A stretch of DNA of 64,000 nucleotides, taken from the NCBI RefSeq assembly GCF_039954625.1, contig NZ_CP157199.1, positions 1,426,001-1,490,000 of the forward strand, read 5' to 3'. Shown in pieces: positions 43,335-52,292 of the stretch. The DNA is from Pontimicrobium sp. SW4. GTDB lineage: Bacteria; Bacteroidota; Bacteroidia; Flavobacteriales; Flavobacteriaceae. The first letter of the stretch is position 1. Each line of letters opens with the position of its first letter. The notes below the pieces were generated by a model. That model ran no database searches. It was not told the origin of the DNA and worked only from the letters and a program-made list of their open reading frames with translations. The position numbers and the translations under genes are program-made.

Positions 43335-44399
43335 ATGAAAAAACATAATTTTAGTGCTGGCCCTTGTATCTTACCTCAAGAAGTGCTGTTAAAATCATCT
43401 ACAGCTGTAATGGATTTTAATGATAGTGGATTATCTTTAATAGAAATATCGCACCGTAGTAAAGACTTTGTAGATGTTATGGAAAAAGCTAGATCCTTAG
43501 CCTTAGAACTATTGGGTTTAGAAGGTAAAGGCTACAAAGCTTTATTCTTGCAAGGTGGTGCTAGTACGCAGTTTTTAATGGTAGCTCTCAATCTTCTTGA
43601 AAAAAGAGCTGGTTATTTAAATACTGGTACTTGGAGTGACAAAGCTATTAAAGAGGCTCAGATTTATGATGATATATATGAAGTAGCATCTTCTAAGAAT
43701 GCAAACTTTAACTATATACCAAAAGGATATGATATTCCTTCGGATTATGATTATTTTCACTGCACCTCAAACAATACTATTTTTGGAACACAAATGAAGT
43801 CTTTTCCAAATTCACCAATACCAATGGTATGTGATATGAGTAGTGATATTTTTTCTCGTGAACTAGATTTTTCTAAGTTTGATTTAATTTACGCTGGAGC
43901 TCAAAAAAATATGGGTCCAGCAGGAACAACGCTTGTAGTAATTAAGGAGGATGTTTTAGGGAAAGTTTCTCGTAAAATTCCATCAATGATGGATTATAAA
44001 GTGCATATAAGTAAAAGTAGTATGTTTAATACACCTCCTGTTTTCTCTGTATATGTATCTATGCTAACCTTAGAATGGTTAAAAAATTTAGGAGGCATTT
44101 CTGCTATAGAAAAAGAAAATAATAAAAAAGCTCAGTTAATCTATTCTGAAATTGATTTAAACCCATTATTTAAAGGGTATGCAACTAAAGAAGATCGATC
44201 TAATATGAATGCAACTTTTAACTTAGTAAACGAAGATTTAAAGGAAACCTTCGAAACAATGCTAAAAGAAGGTAACATAAATGGTTTAAATGGACATAGA
44301 AGTGTTGGAGGCTACAGAGCCTCTATGTACAATGCTTTACCTTTAGAAAGTGTACAAGTATTAGTGGAAATAATGAGTGATTTAGAAACAAAAGCATAA
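43335..44399 (+). CDS. serC: Phosphoserine aminotransferase
   Basis: This 354-residue PLP enzyme converts 3-phosphohydroxypyruvate to phosphoserine. It starts with HNFSAGPCILP, has GGASTQFLM and VCDMSSDIFSR, and the PLP-binding Lys in YAGAQKNMGPAG. The C-terminus ends in HRSVGGYRASMYNALP, all standard for SerC. serA follows after 7 bp, so the pair make phosphoserine from 3-phosphoglycerate together. serB is not in the window. Confidence 0.97.
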   Translation: MKKHNFSAGPCILPQEVLLKSSTAVMDFNDSGLSLIEISHRSKDFVDVMEKARSLALELLGLEGKGYKALFLQGGASTQFLMVALNLLEKRAGYLNTGTWSDKAIKEAQIYDDIYEVASSKNANFNYIPKGYDIPSDYDYFHCTSNNTIFGTQMKSFPNSPIPMVCDMSSDIFSRELDFSKFDLIYAGAQKNMGPAGTTLVVIKEDVLGKVSRKIPSMMDYKVHISKSSMFNTPPVFSVYVSMLTLEWLKNLGGISAIEKENNKKAQLIYSEIDLNPLFKGYATKEDRSNMNATFNLVNEDLKETFETMLKEGNINGLNGHRSVGGYRASMYNALPLESVQVLVEIMSDLETKA

Positions 44400-44406
44400 T
44401 AAATAA

Positions 44407-45357
44407 ATGAAGGTTTTAGCAAACGACGGTGTTTCACAAAGTGGAATTGATGTTTTAACAGCTGCTGGTTTTGAAGTAAACACAACAACAGTAGCACAAG
44501 AACAATTAGTTAATTACATTAATGAAAATACAATTGATGTATTATTAGTAAGAAGTGCGACAACAGTTAGAAAAGAAGTAATTGATGCTTGCCCATCTTT
44601 AAAGATTATTGGACGAGGTGGTGTAGGTATGGATAATATTGATGTAGATTATGCTAGAAAAAAAGGTGTTCATGTTATAAACACCCCTTCTGCATCGTCA
44701 AATTCAGTAGCTGAATTAGTATTTGCACATTTATTTGGAGGTGTACGTTTTCTTTACGATTCGAACCGAAATATGCCATTAGATGGTGATACTAAATTTA
44801 AGAATTTAAAGAAAAATTACGCAAAAGGAGTAGAATTAAGAGGTAAAACTCTAGGTATTATTGGTTTTGGGCGTATTGGTCGTGAAGTTGCCAAAATTGC
44901 CTTAGGAGTTGGAATGAAAGTTATTGCTAGCGATAAATTTGTTGGTAAAGCAACTATTAAAGTTGAATTCTATAACGGTCAATACATAAATGTAGAAATA
45001 GAGACAGAACCAATGAAAGATGTTCTTAAGCATTCTGATTTTATTACCTTACATGTACCTGCGCAAAAAGACTATGTAATTGGTAAAAAACAATTAGATA
45101 TGATGAAAGATGGTGTAGGTATTGTTAATGCAGCTCGTGGAGGAGTGATTGATGAAGTTGCCTTAGTTGCAGCTTTAGAAACTGGAAAGGTTGCTTTTGC
45201 AGGATTAGATACCTTCGAAGAAGAACCTACTCCAGCCGTACAAGTACTAATGAATACTAAAATATCATTAACACCTCATATTGGAGCAGCTACTAATGAA
45301 GCTCAAGATAGAATTGGCGAAGAATTAGCTTCGCAAATAATTAGTATTCTTAGGTAG
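44407..45357 (+). CDS. serA: D-3-phosphoglycerate dehydrogenase, short form
   Basis: This 316-residue D-2-hydroxyacid dehydrogenase oxidises 3-phosphoglycerate with NAD. It has [15 protein letters not shown], the Rossmann motif [13 protein letters not shown], the catalytic Arg in [10 protein letters not shown], the Glu in FEEEPTPA and the His in LTPHIGAAT. The protein stops at the end of the core fold and lacks the ACT domain of long SerA, so serine feedback through ACT is not expected. Adjacent serC supports the specific assignment. Confidence 0.94.
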   Translation: MKVLANDGVSQSGIDVLTAAGFEVNTTTVAQEQLVNYINENTIDVLLVRSATTVRKEVIDACPSLKIIGRGGVGMDNIDVDYARKKGVHVINTPSASSNSVAELVFAHLFGGVRFLYDSNRNMPLDGDTKFKNLKKNYAKGVELRGKTLGIIGFGRIGREVAKIALGVGMKVIASDKFVGKATIKVEFYNGQYINVEIETEPMKDVLKHSDFITLHVPAQKDYVIGKKQLDMMKDGVGIVNAARGGVIDEVALVAALETGKVAFAGLDTFEEEPTPAVQVLMNTKISLTPHIGAATNEAQDRIGEELASQIISILR

Positions 45358-45392
45358 AAAAAAATTATATGTGACCAAAAAGGTATATTTGA

Positions 45393-45421
45393 GTCCTAAC
45401 TATAGATGTTAGGACTTTTTT
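45393..45421 (+). terminator. Terminator after serA
   Basis: GTCCTAAC (45393-45400) and GTTAGGAC (45408-45415) form a perfect 8-bp stem with a 7-nt loop and are followed by TTTTTT. Confidence 0.9.
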
Positions 45422-45462
45422 GTACCTTAACACATTATCATTAACCATATTAAATTTAAATT

Positions 45463-46101
45463 ATGTCAGGAATTTTAGACTTGCTAAACAGCGATTTAGG
45501 AAAAACAATTATTAGTGGAGTATCCAACCAAACTGGACAAGATCAAAACAAAACAAGCGGATTATTAACAATGGCTTTACCAGTATTAATGCAAGCTATG
45601 AAAAAAAATGCTTCAACACCAGAAGGAGCTCAAGGGCTTTTAGGAGCACTCGATAATAAGCATGACGGAAGTATTCTAGATAATTTAGGAGGTCTTTTTG
45701 GAGGTGGCGTTTCTAATGATGTTATGGACGATGGTGGTAAAATATTAGGTCACGTTTTAGGAAACAAACAACGCAATGTTGAAAATGCATTGAGTCAAAA
45801 ATCTGGTATAGATGCTGGTTCTGTAGCACAAATTTTAAAAGTGGCAGCACCAATATTAATGGGTGTTTTAGGTAAACAAAAAAGAGAACAACAAGTTACA
45901 GACTCTAGTGGTGTAGAAAGCCTTTTAGGCGGTCTTTTAAAAGGAAATTCACCTCAACAGGAGCAAAGTTTTCTTGAATCTATGCTTGATGCTGACGGTG
46001 ATGGAAGTGTTATTGATGATGTAGCAGGAATGGTTTTAGGTGGTAATAAAAAGAAAGGCGGACTTGGAGGATTACTAGGAGGCCTTTTCGGAAAGAGATA
46101 A
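45463..46101 (+). CDS. DUF937-domain protein
   Basis: This 212-residue protein begins MSGILDLLNSDLGKTIISGVSNQTGQDQNKTSGLL, the DUF937 pattern. It has two halves of similar design: MALPVLMQAMKKN and VAAPILMGVLGKQ mark the equivalent helices, with glycine-rich linkers between. The C-terminus is a glycine- and lysine-rich tail (GGLGGLLGGLFGKR). There is no signal peptide. The function of DUF937 is not known. Terminators on both sides make it monocistronic. Confidence 0.85.
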   Translation: MSGILDLLNSDLGKTIISGVSNQTGQDQNKTSGLLTMALPVLMQAMKKNASTPEGAQGLLGALDNKHDGSILDNLGGLFGGGVSNDVMDDGGKILGHVLGNKQRNVENALSQKSGIDAGSVAQILKVAAPILMGVLGKQKREQQVTDSSGVESLLGGLLKGNSPQQEQSFLESMLDADGDGSVIDDVAGMVLGGNKKKGGLGGLLGGLFGKR

Positions 46102-46120
46102 TAAATAATATCATTATTTA

Positions 46121-46156
46121 AAAGCTAGGTATCTATTTGATATCTAGCTTTTTTGT
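46121..46156 (+). terminator. Terminator after the DUF937 gene
   Basis: AAAGCTAGGTATC pairs with GATATCTAGCTTT (one G-T pair) around a short TATTT loop, followed by a T-run. Confidence 0.8.
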
Positions 46157-46213
46157 GTTAAAAAGTCAAGAGTTATGGAACAATTTTTGTAACTTTAAGA
46201 GAAAACAAAGAAA

Positions 46214-46642
46214 ATGAAAAACACTCTTTTAATCCTTTTAATTTGTTTTGGTGTAATAAGCTGTAAAACTTCAAAAAAAGTAAATTCGAATAAGGAAATT
46301 TCAACGATTGAACAAGACACAATACGAATAGCTAACGATGAGTTAGAATATGAAATAATTATCATTGAACCAGGATTTAATACATGGTTACTTAGTACAG
46401 CAAAGCCTGAGGGTTACTACTCTCAACAGTTTTTAGAAACTAGAAATCAACTCTTTGTTTCCGAATGGAATAGTAGAGTTTTACAACCTCACAGGTATAA
46501 TCCTAGTTTGTATGAAATGCAAATAGATTATCAGCCAAACATTAATTATGGCTATGAGGTTAATTATAAACTTTATAATTATTTTATCTATTTCCAATTA
46601 AATTACAAACAACAATTAACAGGTTTTACACCAAGAATTTAA
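46214..46642 (+). CDS. DUF6146-family lipoprotein
   Basis: This is a 142-residue protein with a lipoprotein signal (LLILLICFGVISCKTSKK), acylated at Cys17. The body matches the family I know as DUF6146: FNTWLLSTAKPEGYYSQQFLETRNQLFVSEWNS, then RYNPSLYEMQIDY and NYKLYNYFIYFQLNY. No function is established. It ends 10 bp before the next gene's promoter element, so read-through into the downstream operon is possible. Confidence 0.85.
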   Translation: MKNTLLILLICFGVISCKTSKKVNSNKEISTIEQDTIRIANDELEYEIIIIEPGFNTWLLSTAKPEGYYSQQFLETRNQLFVSEWNSRVLQPHRYNPSLYEMQIDYQPNINYGYEVNYKLYNYFIYFQLNYKQQLTGFTPRI

Positions 46643-46651
46643 TAGAACACT

Positions 46652-46659
46652 TATATTTG
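46652..46659 (+). promoter_or_regulatory. -7 element TATATTTG of the metal-uptake operon
   Basis: A perfect TAnnTTTG match 20 bp before the ATG at 46680. It overlaps a GTG (46659) that would give a longer version of the gene, so it argues for the ATG start. Confidence 0.45.
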
Positions 46660-46679
46660 TGGCATATTTTAAAAGTGTC

Positions 46680-47183
46680 ATGAAAAAATTTAAAGAACGT
46701 TGGGAAATAAAAAAAAACTGGCAACTCATTTTTCCTTTTTTAGCTGTAGTGTTACTTGCATATAGTTCTTACAAATTATCAGGAATCTTTTTTGATAGAC
46801 ACAAAACACCTAATATCTCTTATCTAATAGCACTTTCTTCAGTACTCTATTTTTCTTTGCTGAAGTTTTTTATTTTTTGCTTCAAAAAACTAGAAAACAA
46901 ATGGATTGTTGACTATAAATGGGAAATGATTCGTATTTTTATAGTTTTTGCTATTACAGGAACCTCATCCGTTTTTGTTGGCAGACCAATTATTAAGTTA
47001 TTGGGAATTACTAAAGAAAACCTAAATGTTTTTGTCTATTGGTTTCTTTATATTATTATTGGCCTAATTTTCTATCAAATCCTATTAGTAACTATTGGTT
47101 GGCTTTTGGGTCAGTTTAAATTTTTCTGGGATTTTGAAAAGAAAATGCTAAAGCGTTTCGGACTCAAACGATTTTTTAAATAA
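46680..47183 (+). CDS. DUF6787-like membrane protein
   Basis: The protein has 167 residues from the ATG at 46680 (MKKFKERWEIKKNWQ). It has four membrane segments, and short basic cytoplasmic ends (KKMLKRFGLKRFFK at the C-terminus). The GRPIIKLLGI segment between helices fits the family I know as DUF6787. Its TAA overlaps the ATG of the next gene (TAATG), making it the first gene of the likely uptake operon. Its role there is unknown. Confidence 0.75.
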   Translation: MKKFKERWEIKKNWQLIFPFLAVVLLAYSSYKLSGIFFDRHKTPNISYLIALSSVLYFSLLKFFIFCFKKLENKWIVDYKWEMIRIFIVFAITGTSSVFVGRPIIKLLGITKENLNVFVYWFLYIIIGLIFYQILLVTIGWLLGQFKFFWDFEKKMLKRFGLKRFFK

Positions 47184-47515
47184 TGAGCAGGTATAAAAAA
47201 AGTATAATTTTTAAAAGCGTAATCATCACTTTAGTGATAACGCTTTTAGTACCTTCTTTTGTAAAACTAGCTCACGCATTTGAAAATCACAAACACGAAA
47301 TCTGTGTAACCCCACAAAAATCACATTTTCATGAGTATAATATAGATTGTGAATTCTATAAATTTAAATTAAATAAGTCATATTATAGTTTATACGAATA
47401 CAATGAATTGGTTATTAAACCAGTATCCTTAAAGATAAACGCTTCATTTTATAATTTTCAAAATAGTCACAAAAAATTATCTTTCTCTCTTCGCGGGCCG
47501 CCAGCGTTAGTTTAA
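47183..47515 (+). CDS. Small exported His/Cys-rich peptide upstream of TonB receptor
   Basis: This protein has 110 residues. A signal-anchor or signal peptide (about 8-30) is followed by a cluster of potential metal ligands: His31, His36, His38, Cys41, His48, His50 and Cys56, in the context HAFENHKHEICV and SHFHEYNIDCEF. It ends with SFSLRGPPALV. I recall similar short proteins just ahead of TonB receptors in flavobacteria, but no functional study. It is translationally coupled to the DUF6787-like gene, and the receptor starts 33 bp later. Metal binding for handover to the receptor system is a reasonable inference. Confidence 0.75.
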   Translation: MSRYKKSIIFKSVIITLVITLLVPSFVKLAHAFENHKHEICVTPQKSHFHEYNIDCEFYKFKLNKSYYSLYEYNELVIKPVSLKINASFYNFQNSHKKLSFSLRGPPALV

Positions 47516-47548
47516 TTATAAAACATTTTTAAACTAGAAATCGACACC

Positions 47549-49948
47549 ATGAAATACTATTTATTGCTGCTAATTTGTTGTTTTTACAACACAATTAGTA
47601 GTCAAAATTGCAACTCCAATTTTTCAGGAGTAGTTCAAGACTTTCATGATGGTACTCCAATAATAGCTGCTACCGTCTATATAGAAAGTCTAAAAAAATA
47701 TACAACCACAGATAATAATGGCAAATTCTTATTCGAGAATCTTTGCGATGGAGAAATTGAAGTTATTGTTTCCCATATATCATGTGAAACAAAGCGATTG
47801 AATATTGAAATTAAAGGAAACTCTTACTTTAAGGTCAGTTTAGAGCATCACATCGAGGAGCTTGGAGAAATAAAAATTGAAGGGAAGTCTAATAATATAC
47901 TAACAAAGACATCCCAAGAAACACTATTAAAGTCTGAAAGCTTGGAAAGATTTAGTGCTTCTAGTCTTGGAGATGCCTTAAAACTGGTAAGTGGTGTATC
48001 TTCTATTAATACAGGAAACTCTATTGTAAAACCTGTTATTAATGGATTGCATAGTAGTAGAGTTGTAGTAATGACTAATGGTGTACGATTACAAGACCAA
48101 GAATGGGGAATTGAGCACGCACCAAATATAGACCTTAATACAGCTGGAAGTATTAATGTAATAAAAGGTGCTAATGCATTAGCTTATGGTGGAGATGCAA
48201 TTGGTGGAGTTATTGTTTTGAAGCCCTCAAGAGTTAGCTTAAAGGATTCCTTATATGGAAAAACAATAATTAGTGGTCAAACTAATGGTCGAGGTTTTAG
48301 TGCTAATTCTTCATTAACTAAAACTTATCAAAAGGGATGGTTTATGGGAGCACAAGCATCTCTTAAACGCTTCGGAGATTTTGAATCTCCTAAGTACAAT
48401 TTGACTAACACAGGCTTAAATTCAAAAGGGTTTTCGTTAAATGGAGGCTACAAATCTTTTGAGCAAGGCTTTAACGTATATTATAGTTTTTTAGATAATG
48501 AAATAGCTATTTTAAAAGCATCGCATATCGGTAATATTGAGGATTTAGTTAATGCTATTAACAGTCAAAATCCATTGGTTATAGAGAAGTTTAGTTATGA
48601 TATTAACCCTCCGCGCCAAGAAGTTACACATCAAATTATAAAAGCTGATTTTTATAAGCGGTTTGAGAATTTTGGTCGTCTGGAAGCTCAATATGATTTC
48701 CAGAATAATCAACGATATGAATATGATATTCGTGTAGGAGATGATAAAAATAAACCTGCAATTGACTTGACACTAAAAACTCACTCATTTAGAACAAGTC
48801 TAAAGGTAGACTCTAATAGTAGTAGTACTTATGAGTTTGGTTTTAATGCTGGTTTTCAAGATAATTTTGCTAACCCAGATACTGGTGTTAGACGCTTAAT
48901 CCCTGATTATGACAAATATGATTTTGGCGTCTTTGCTATCACTAGCCTAAAACCAAATGAAAACACGAATATTGATTTTGGAATTCGCTATGATTTTAAC
49001 AGAATTGATGCAAAAAAATTCTATTTATCCAGTCGTTGGAGTGAAAGAGATTACGATAAAGATTTTTCTGATATCGTGATTGATGATTTGGGGACACAAT
49101 TGTTAACAAACCCAATTTTTAATTATCACAATATATCAGCTTCAATGGGTGTGTCTTATAAAATTGATGAAAAAAGCTCAATGATTTTTAATTATGGTCT
49201 ATCTAATAGAGCGCCAAATCCTGCTGAATTATTTAGTGACGGTTTGCATCATTCGGCTGCTAGAATTGAACTAGGTGACTTACGTATTAAACAAGAAACA
49301 TCCAATAGGGTTTCTGGGGTTTATAGGTATGAAAACAACGCATTTTATATTAATATTGAACCATTTTATAATCATATAAAGGATTATATTTTTATAGAAC
49401 CAACATCTACTGAGCAAACCTTACGAGGTGCTTTTCCAGTTTGGAGTTATAATCAAACAAACGCCTCTTTATATGGTATAGATATAGCGTCAAACTATAA
49501 GTTTAATCAACAATGGTCTTTCAATCATAAGTCTTCTTTCATAAAAGGAAGAGATTTAAAACAACGTATTGCATTAATAGATATGCCTTCTTTTAAAACA
49601 GTTAATATTATTAGCTATTCAAATAGTAAATGGCTCAATTTTAATTCTGAATTACAAAGTGAGTTAATATTAAGGCAAAACGATTACCCAAATTATAACT
49701 TTGAAGTATATGTACCTACTACAGAAGAGTTTGTAGAGGTAGATGTAAGTACGCCTCCACCTACTTATCATTTATTACACTTTCAAAGTGATATAACTCT
49801 TAATCTATCAACAAAAACAGATCTAAACATAGGTCTTAACATAACAAATGTTTTTAATATATCGTACAGAGAATATCTAAATAGATCGCGATATTTTTCT
49901 GATGATTTAGGAAGGAACATCATGTTACAATTAAAATTAAATTATTAA
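47549..49948 (+). CDS. TonB-dependent receptor, ZnuD-like
   Basis: This 799-residue outer-membrane receptor has a signal peptide, a CarbopepD-type domain (about 20-95; FSGVVQDFHDGTPIIAATVYI), a plug (about 110-235; SLGDALKLVSGVSSI, NGLHSSRVVVMTNG, GANALAYGGDAIGGVI) and a long beta-barrel ending RSRYFSDDLGRNIMLQLKLNY. The barrel loop FSDGLHHSAARIELGD resembles the DGPHxAxxxxExGD signature of ZnuD-type zinc or haem receptors. With the His-rich peptide upstream and the acidic lipoprotein downstream, a metal substrate is likely; zinc is the best guess. Confidence 0.88.
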   Translation: MKYYLLLLICCFYNTISSQNCNSNFSGVVQDFHDGTPIIAATVYIESLKKYTTTDNNGKFLFENLCDGEIEVIVSHISCETKRLNIEIKGNSYFKVSLEHHIEELGEIKIEGKSNNILTKTSQETLLKSESLERFSASSLGDALKLVSGVSSINTGNSIVKPVINGLHSSRVVVMTNGVRLQDQEWGIEHAPNIDLNTAGSINVIKGANALAYGGDAIGGVIVLKPSRVSLKDSLYGKTIISGQTNGRGFSANSSLTKTYQKGWFMGAQASLKRFGDFESPKYNLTNTGLNSKGFSLNGGYKSFEQGFNVYYSFLDNEIAILKASHIGNIEDLVNAINSQNPLVIEKFSYDINPPRQEVTHQIIKADFYKRFENFGRLEAQYDFQNNQRYEYDIRVGDDKNKPAIDLTLKTHSFRTSLKVDSNSSSTYEFGFNAGFQDNFANPDTGVRRLIPDYDKYDFGVFAITSLKPNENTNIDFGIRYDFNRIDAKKFYLSSRWSERDYDKDFSDIVIDDLGTQLLTNPIFNYHNISASMGVSYKIDEKSSMIFNYGLSNRAPNPAELFSDGLHHSAARIELGDLRIKQETSNRVSGVYRYENNAFYINIEPFYNHIKDYIFIEPTSTEQTLRGAFPVWSYNQTNASLYGIDIASNYKFNQQWSFNHKSSFIKGRDLKQRIALIDMPSFKTVNIISYSNSKWLNFNSELQSELILRQNDYPNYNFEVYVPTTEEFVEVDVSTPPPTYHLLHFQSDITLNLSTKTDLNIGLNITNVFNISYREYLNRSRYFSDDLGRNIMLQLKLNY

Positions 49949-49966
49949 TAATTAAAAAATATAAAA

Positions 49967-50530
49967 ATGAAATTATTTAAAAAAATATCAATAGTATTAT
50001 TAGCTACAATTATATTCACGGCATGTTCTGATGATGACAATCCAACTCCTGTAAATGAAGAAGAAGTAATCACTACGTTAACTGCTACGCTTACACCAGT
50101 TGCTGGCGGAGATGTAATAACATTACAAACTAGAGATTTAGATGGAGATGGTCCTAATGCTCCTGTAGTTACAGTCTCAGGAAATTTAGCTGCTAATACA
50201 ACTTATAATGGAAGTTTAGAATTGTTAAATGAAACCGAAAACCCTGCTGAGTCTATTAATGAAGAAATTGAAGAGGAAGATGATGAACATCAATTTTTCT
50301 ATCAAGCAACTAATAGTATCGCAACTTTTACTTATTCAGATACTGATGGTGATGGAAATCCTATCGGTTTAGAGTTTCAATTAGTTACTTCCACAGCTGC
50401 TACTGGAAATATTACAATTACTTTACGTCATGAGCCAAATAAAGAAGCTGCTGGTGTGAGTGATGGCGATATTACTAATGCTGGAGGAGAAACTGATATA
50501 CAAGCAGTATTTCCAGTTACTGTTCAATAA
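49967..50530 (+). CDS. Acidic lipoprotein paired with the TonB receptor
   Basis: This is a 187-residue lipoprotein (IIFTACSDDDNPTP, acylated Cys20). Residues about 30-185 are a beta-rich domain with Asp/Glu-rich loops (DLDGDGPN, INEEIEEEDDEHQ, DTDGDGNPIG), which could bind divalent ions. Such lipoproteins, sometimes annotated as type 1 periplasmic-binding-fold, occur directly after this type of receptor in flavobacteria. A surface-exposed partner that captures metal is the natural inference. It lies 18 bp after the receptor and before a terminator, closing the operon. Confidence 0.8.
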   Translation: MKLFKKISIVLLATIIFTACSDDDNPTPVNEEEVITTLTATLTPVAGGDVITLQTRDLDGDGPNAPVVTVSGNLAANTTYNGSLELLNETENPAESINEEIEEEDDEHQFFYQATNSIATFTYSDTDGDGNPIGLEFQLVTSTAATGNITITLRHEPNKEAAGVSDGDITNAGGETDIQAVFPVTVQ

Positions 50531-50543
50531 TAGTATAAATAAA

Positions 50544-50577
50544 AAAACTCTTTCAAATTGAAAGAGTTTTTTTTTAT
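50544..50577 (+). terminator. Terminator of the TonB operon
   Basis: AAAACTCTTTC pairs with GAAAGAGTTTT around AAATT, followed by more T. It closes the 46680-50530 operon. Confidence 0.88.
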
Positions 50578-50763
50578 TTAATTCTAATTACTTCTCTTTT
50601 ACAGTAAACTTAATACATAATCTTATAGCTGAATTAGTATTGGTTAAACATCTAGAAAAGACAACTCTTTTCTATAAAATGATGTGGACTATTCTCTTAA
50701 CTCTCATCCAATTATTAAGTGTATTAATTAAGCTGATATTGAGGTTAAATAATATAAAATATT

Positions 50764-51720
50764 ATGTTTAAAAAAATATTAATTACTATTCTATTTGCTA
50801 ATCAAATAGTTACTTACGGACAATCAAGCCTAATAAATGTCCTTGAAGAAAAAATTAAAACACCATATGAAGAAACCAGTAATATAAGTAAATATAGATA
50901 CGATAGTATATCATATGAAGCTACAAGAAAACAAAACGACTATATTTTCGAAAGTTTCAAATATAAAAGTGATAACCTTAAAATTGAAGGTTTTTTATGT
51001 AGACCAAGAAATGTTAGCAACAAAAAAATACCAGTAATAATATATAATCGTGGAGGTACAGGCAATTTTGGTAAGGTTACTGAAGAAGACTTTCCTGATT
51101 TTTATGCTCTAGCCAAAGAAGGATTTGTTGTATTTGCATCTAACTATAGATATGTTGGAAAAAATGGGTTTTATGATCAATTAGGAGGAGATGATATTAA
51201 TGATGTAGTTAATTTATATAAAACTCTCTTGAAAATAGACTATGTAGATACTAATAACATATTCATGTTTGGCATTTCCAGAGGTGGATTAATGACCTAT
51301 AAAAGTTTAACAAAAATCAACGTTAATGCAGCTGTAGTAATTGGCGGTGTTGCAAATTTTGAAGAGGGAGCTAAAAAACGTCCCATATTCTTAAAAGGTT
51401 GGTCTGACTTATCAGAAGAGGAAAACTATAAAGGATTAGAAAATATTTTACCAAATTTTGATAAAAAACGTGTAGAATACTTAAAAGATCGTTCGGCAGT
51501 TGAATGGGCTTACAGAATAAACACCCCCATTTTTATACTACACTCAAGACAAGATGGTAGGGTTCCTGTAGAAGGCGCTCTACAACTTGCTTTAGAATTT
51601 CAAAAATACGATAAACCTTATAAGCTTAAGGTTTATGATAAAAAAAGCCACTCCTTACCATATTCAAAGTTTGATTCTTTTAATGAAGCTATTAAATGGT
51701 TTAAAAGTTATATGAAATAA
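50764..51720 (+). CDS. Secreted alpha/beta-hydrolase of prolyl-oligopeptidase type
   Basis: This 318-residue protein has a signal peptide (about 1-20, ending TYGQS). It is a short alpha/beta hydrolase without a propeller. The nucleophile motif is FGISRGGLMTY, the acid is in LHSRQDGRVPVEGA, and the catalytic His is in DKKSHSLPY. The arrangement matches S9-type hydrolases lacking the N-terminal domain. Substrate could be a peptide or an ester. The 233 bp before it holds only the preceding terminator and AT-rich sequence. Confidence 0.88.
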   Translation: MFKKILITILFANQIVTYGQSSLINVLEEKIKTPYEETSNISKYRYDSISYEATRKQNDYIFESFKYKSDNLKIEGFLCRPRNVSNKKIPVIIYNRGGTGNFGKVTEEDFPDFYALAKEGFVVFASNYRYVGKNGFYDQLGGDDINDVVNLYKTLLKIDYVDTNNIFMFGISRGGLMTYKSLTKINVNAAVVIGGVANFEEGAKKRPIFLKGWSDLSEEENYKGLENILPNFDKKRVEYLKDRSAVEWAYRINTPIFILHSRQDGRVPVEGALQLALEFQKYDKPYKLKVYDKKSHSLPYSKFDSFNEAIKWFKSYMK

Positions 51721-51732
51721 CCTTATAAACTA

Positions 51733-51801
51733 AAACTATTTTAAGTGTTAAGTTCGTATAGATACACATAACTTAATACAAATTTACACTTAAAATAGTT
51801 T
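51733..51801. repeat. 16-bp inverted repeat between convergent genes
   Basis: AAACTATTTTAAGTGT (51733-51748) and ACACTTAAAATAGTTT (51786-51801) are perfect complements. Inside the 37-nt loop lies a smaller stem, TAAGTT (51749-51754) with AACTTA (51770-51775). The right arm ends two bases before the stop of the 51803 gene. It may act as a two-way terminator, though the long loop is unusual for one. Confidence 0.65.
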
Positions 51802-51802
51802 A

Positions 51803-52072
51803 CTACTTTACTTCAATAATCTTCTCTTCATTTTTAAAAACATAACTATACAACCACATTAATGTAAAGGTTGGCACAATGTCTAGAAAAGGCATTGCTT
51901 CTTCTATAAATACAATAGCTCCAGCTATTTTACCTGTTTTACCTTTGTAAAGTTTAGTCATTAAATAACCTGCTAATGGTGCCCAAATAATATCAAATGG
52001 TGGAAATACAAACGATACATATCCCAAGGCATCAAATACCAAGCAAAGAGCAAGTTTTTTATATTTATTCAT
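51803..52072 (-). CDS. Small conserved membrane protein
   Basis: This 89-residue protein has two or three membrane segments (about 7-24, 26-42 and 60-78). The sequence FPPFDIIWAPLAGYLMTKLYKG followed by GAIVFIEEAMPFLDIVPTFTLMW is a pattern I recognise from small flavobacterial membrane proteins with no assigned function. It is convergent with the hydrolase gene across a large inverted repeat. The 220 bp upstream hold no gene; an AT-rich TTAGTCTTTG patch at about 52241-52250 may be a weak promoter for the DUF5916 gene. Confidence 0.7.
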   Translation of the reverse strand: MNKYKKLALCLVFDALGYVSFVFPPFDIIWAPLAGYLMTKLYKGKTGKIAGAIVFIEEAMPFLDIVPTFTLMWLYSYVFKNEEKIIEVK

Positions 52073-52292
52073 AGTAATAAAGTATTTACTAAAATTATAA
52101 CAAGAAACATACCAAGTTTATTATAGTGTCAAAAACGGTATAGGCTCTCTTAAACTAGTATTAACACTAATTTTTTGTTTTTAACGTTTACTTATGAAAA
52201 AGCAGCAAATACTCTTTTAATTTTACAAAATGTAACATTCGAGATTTTTGTTAGTCTTTGTAAAGAACATACATCTAATCAATCAAAAAACA

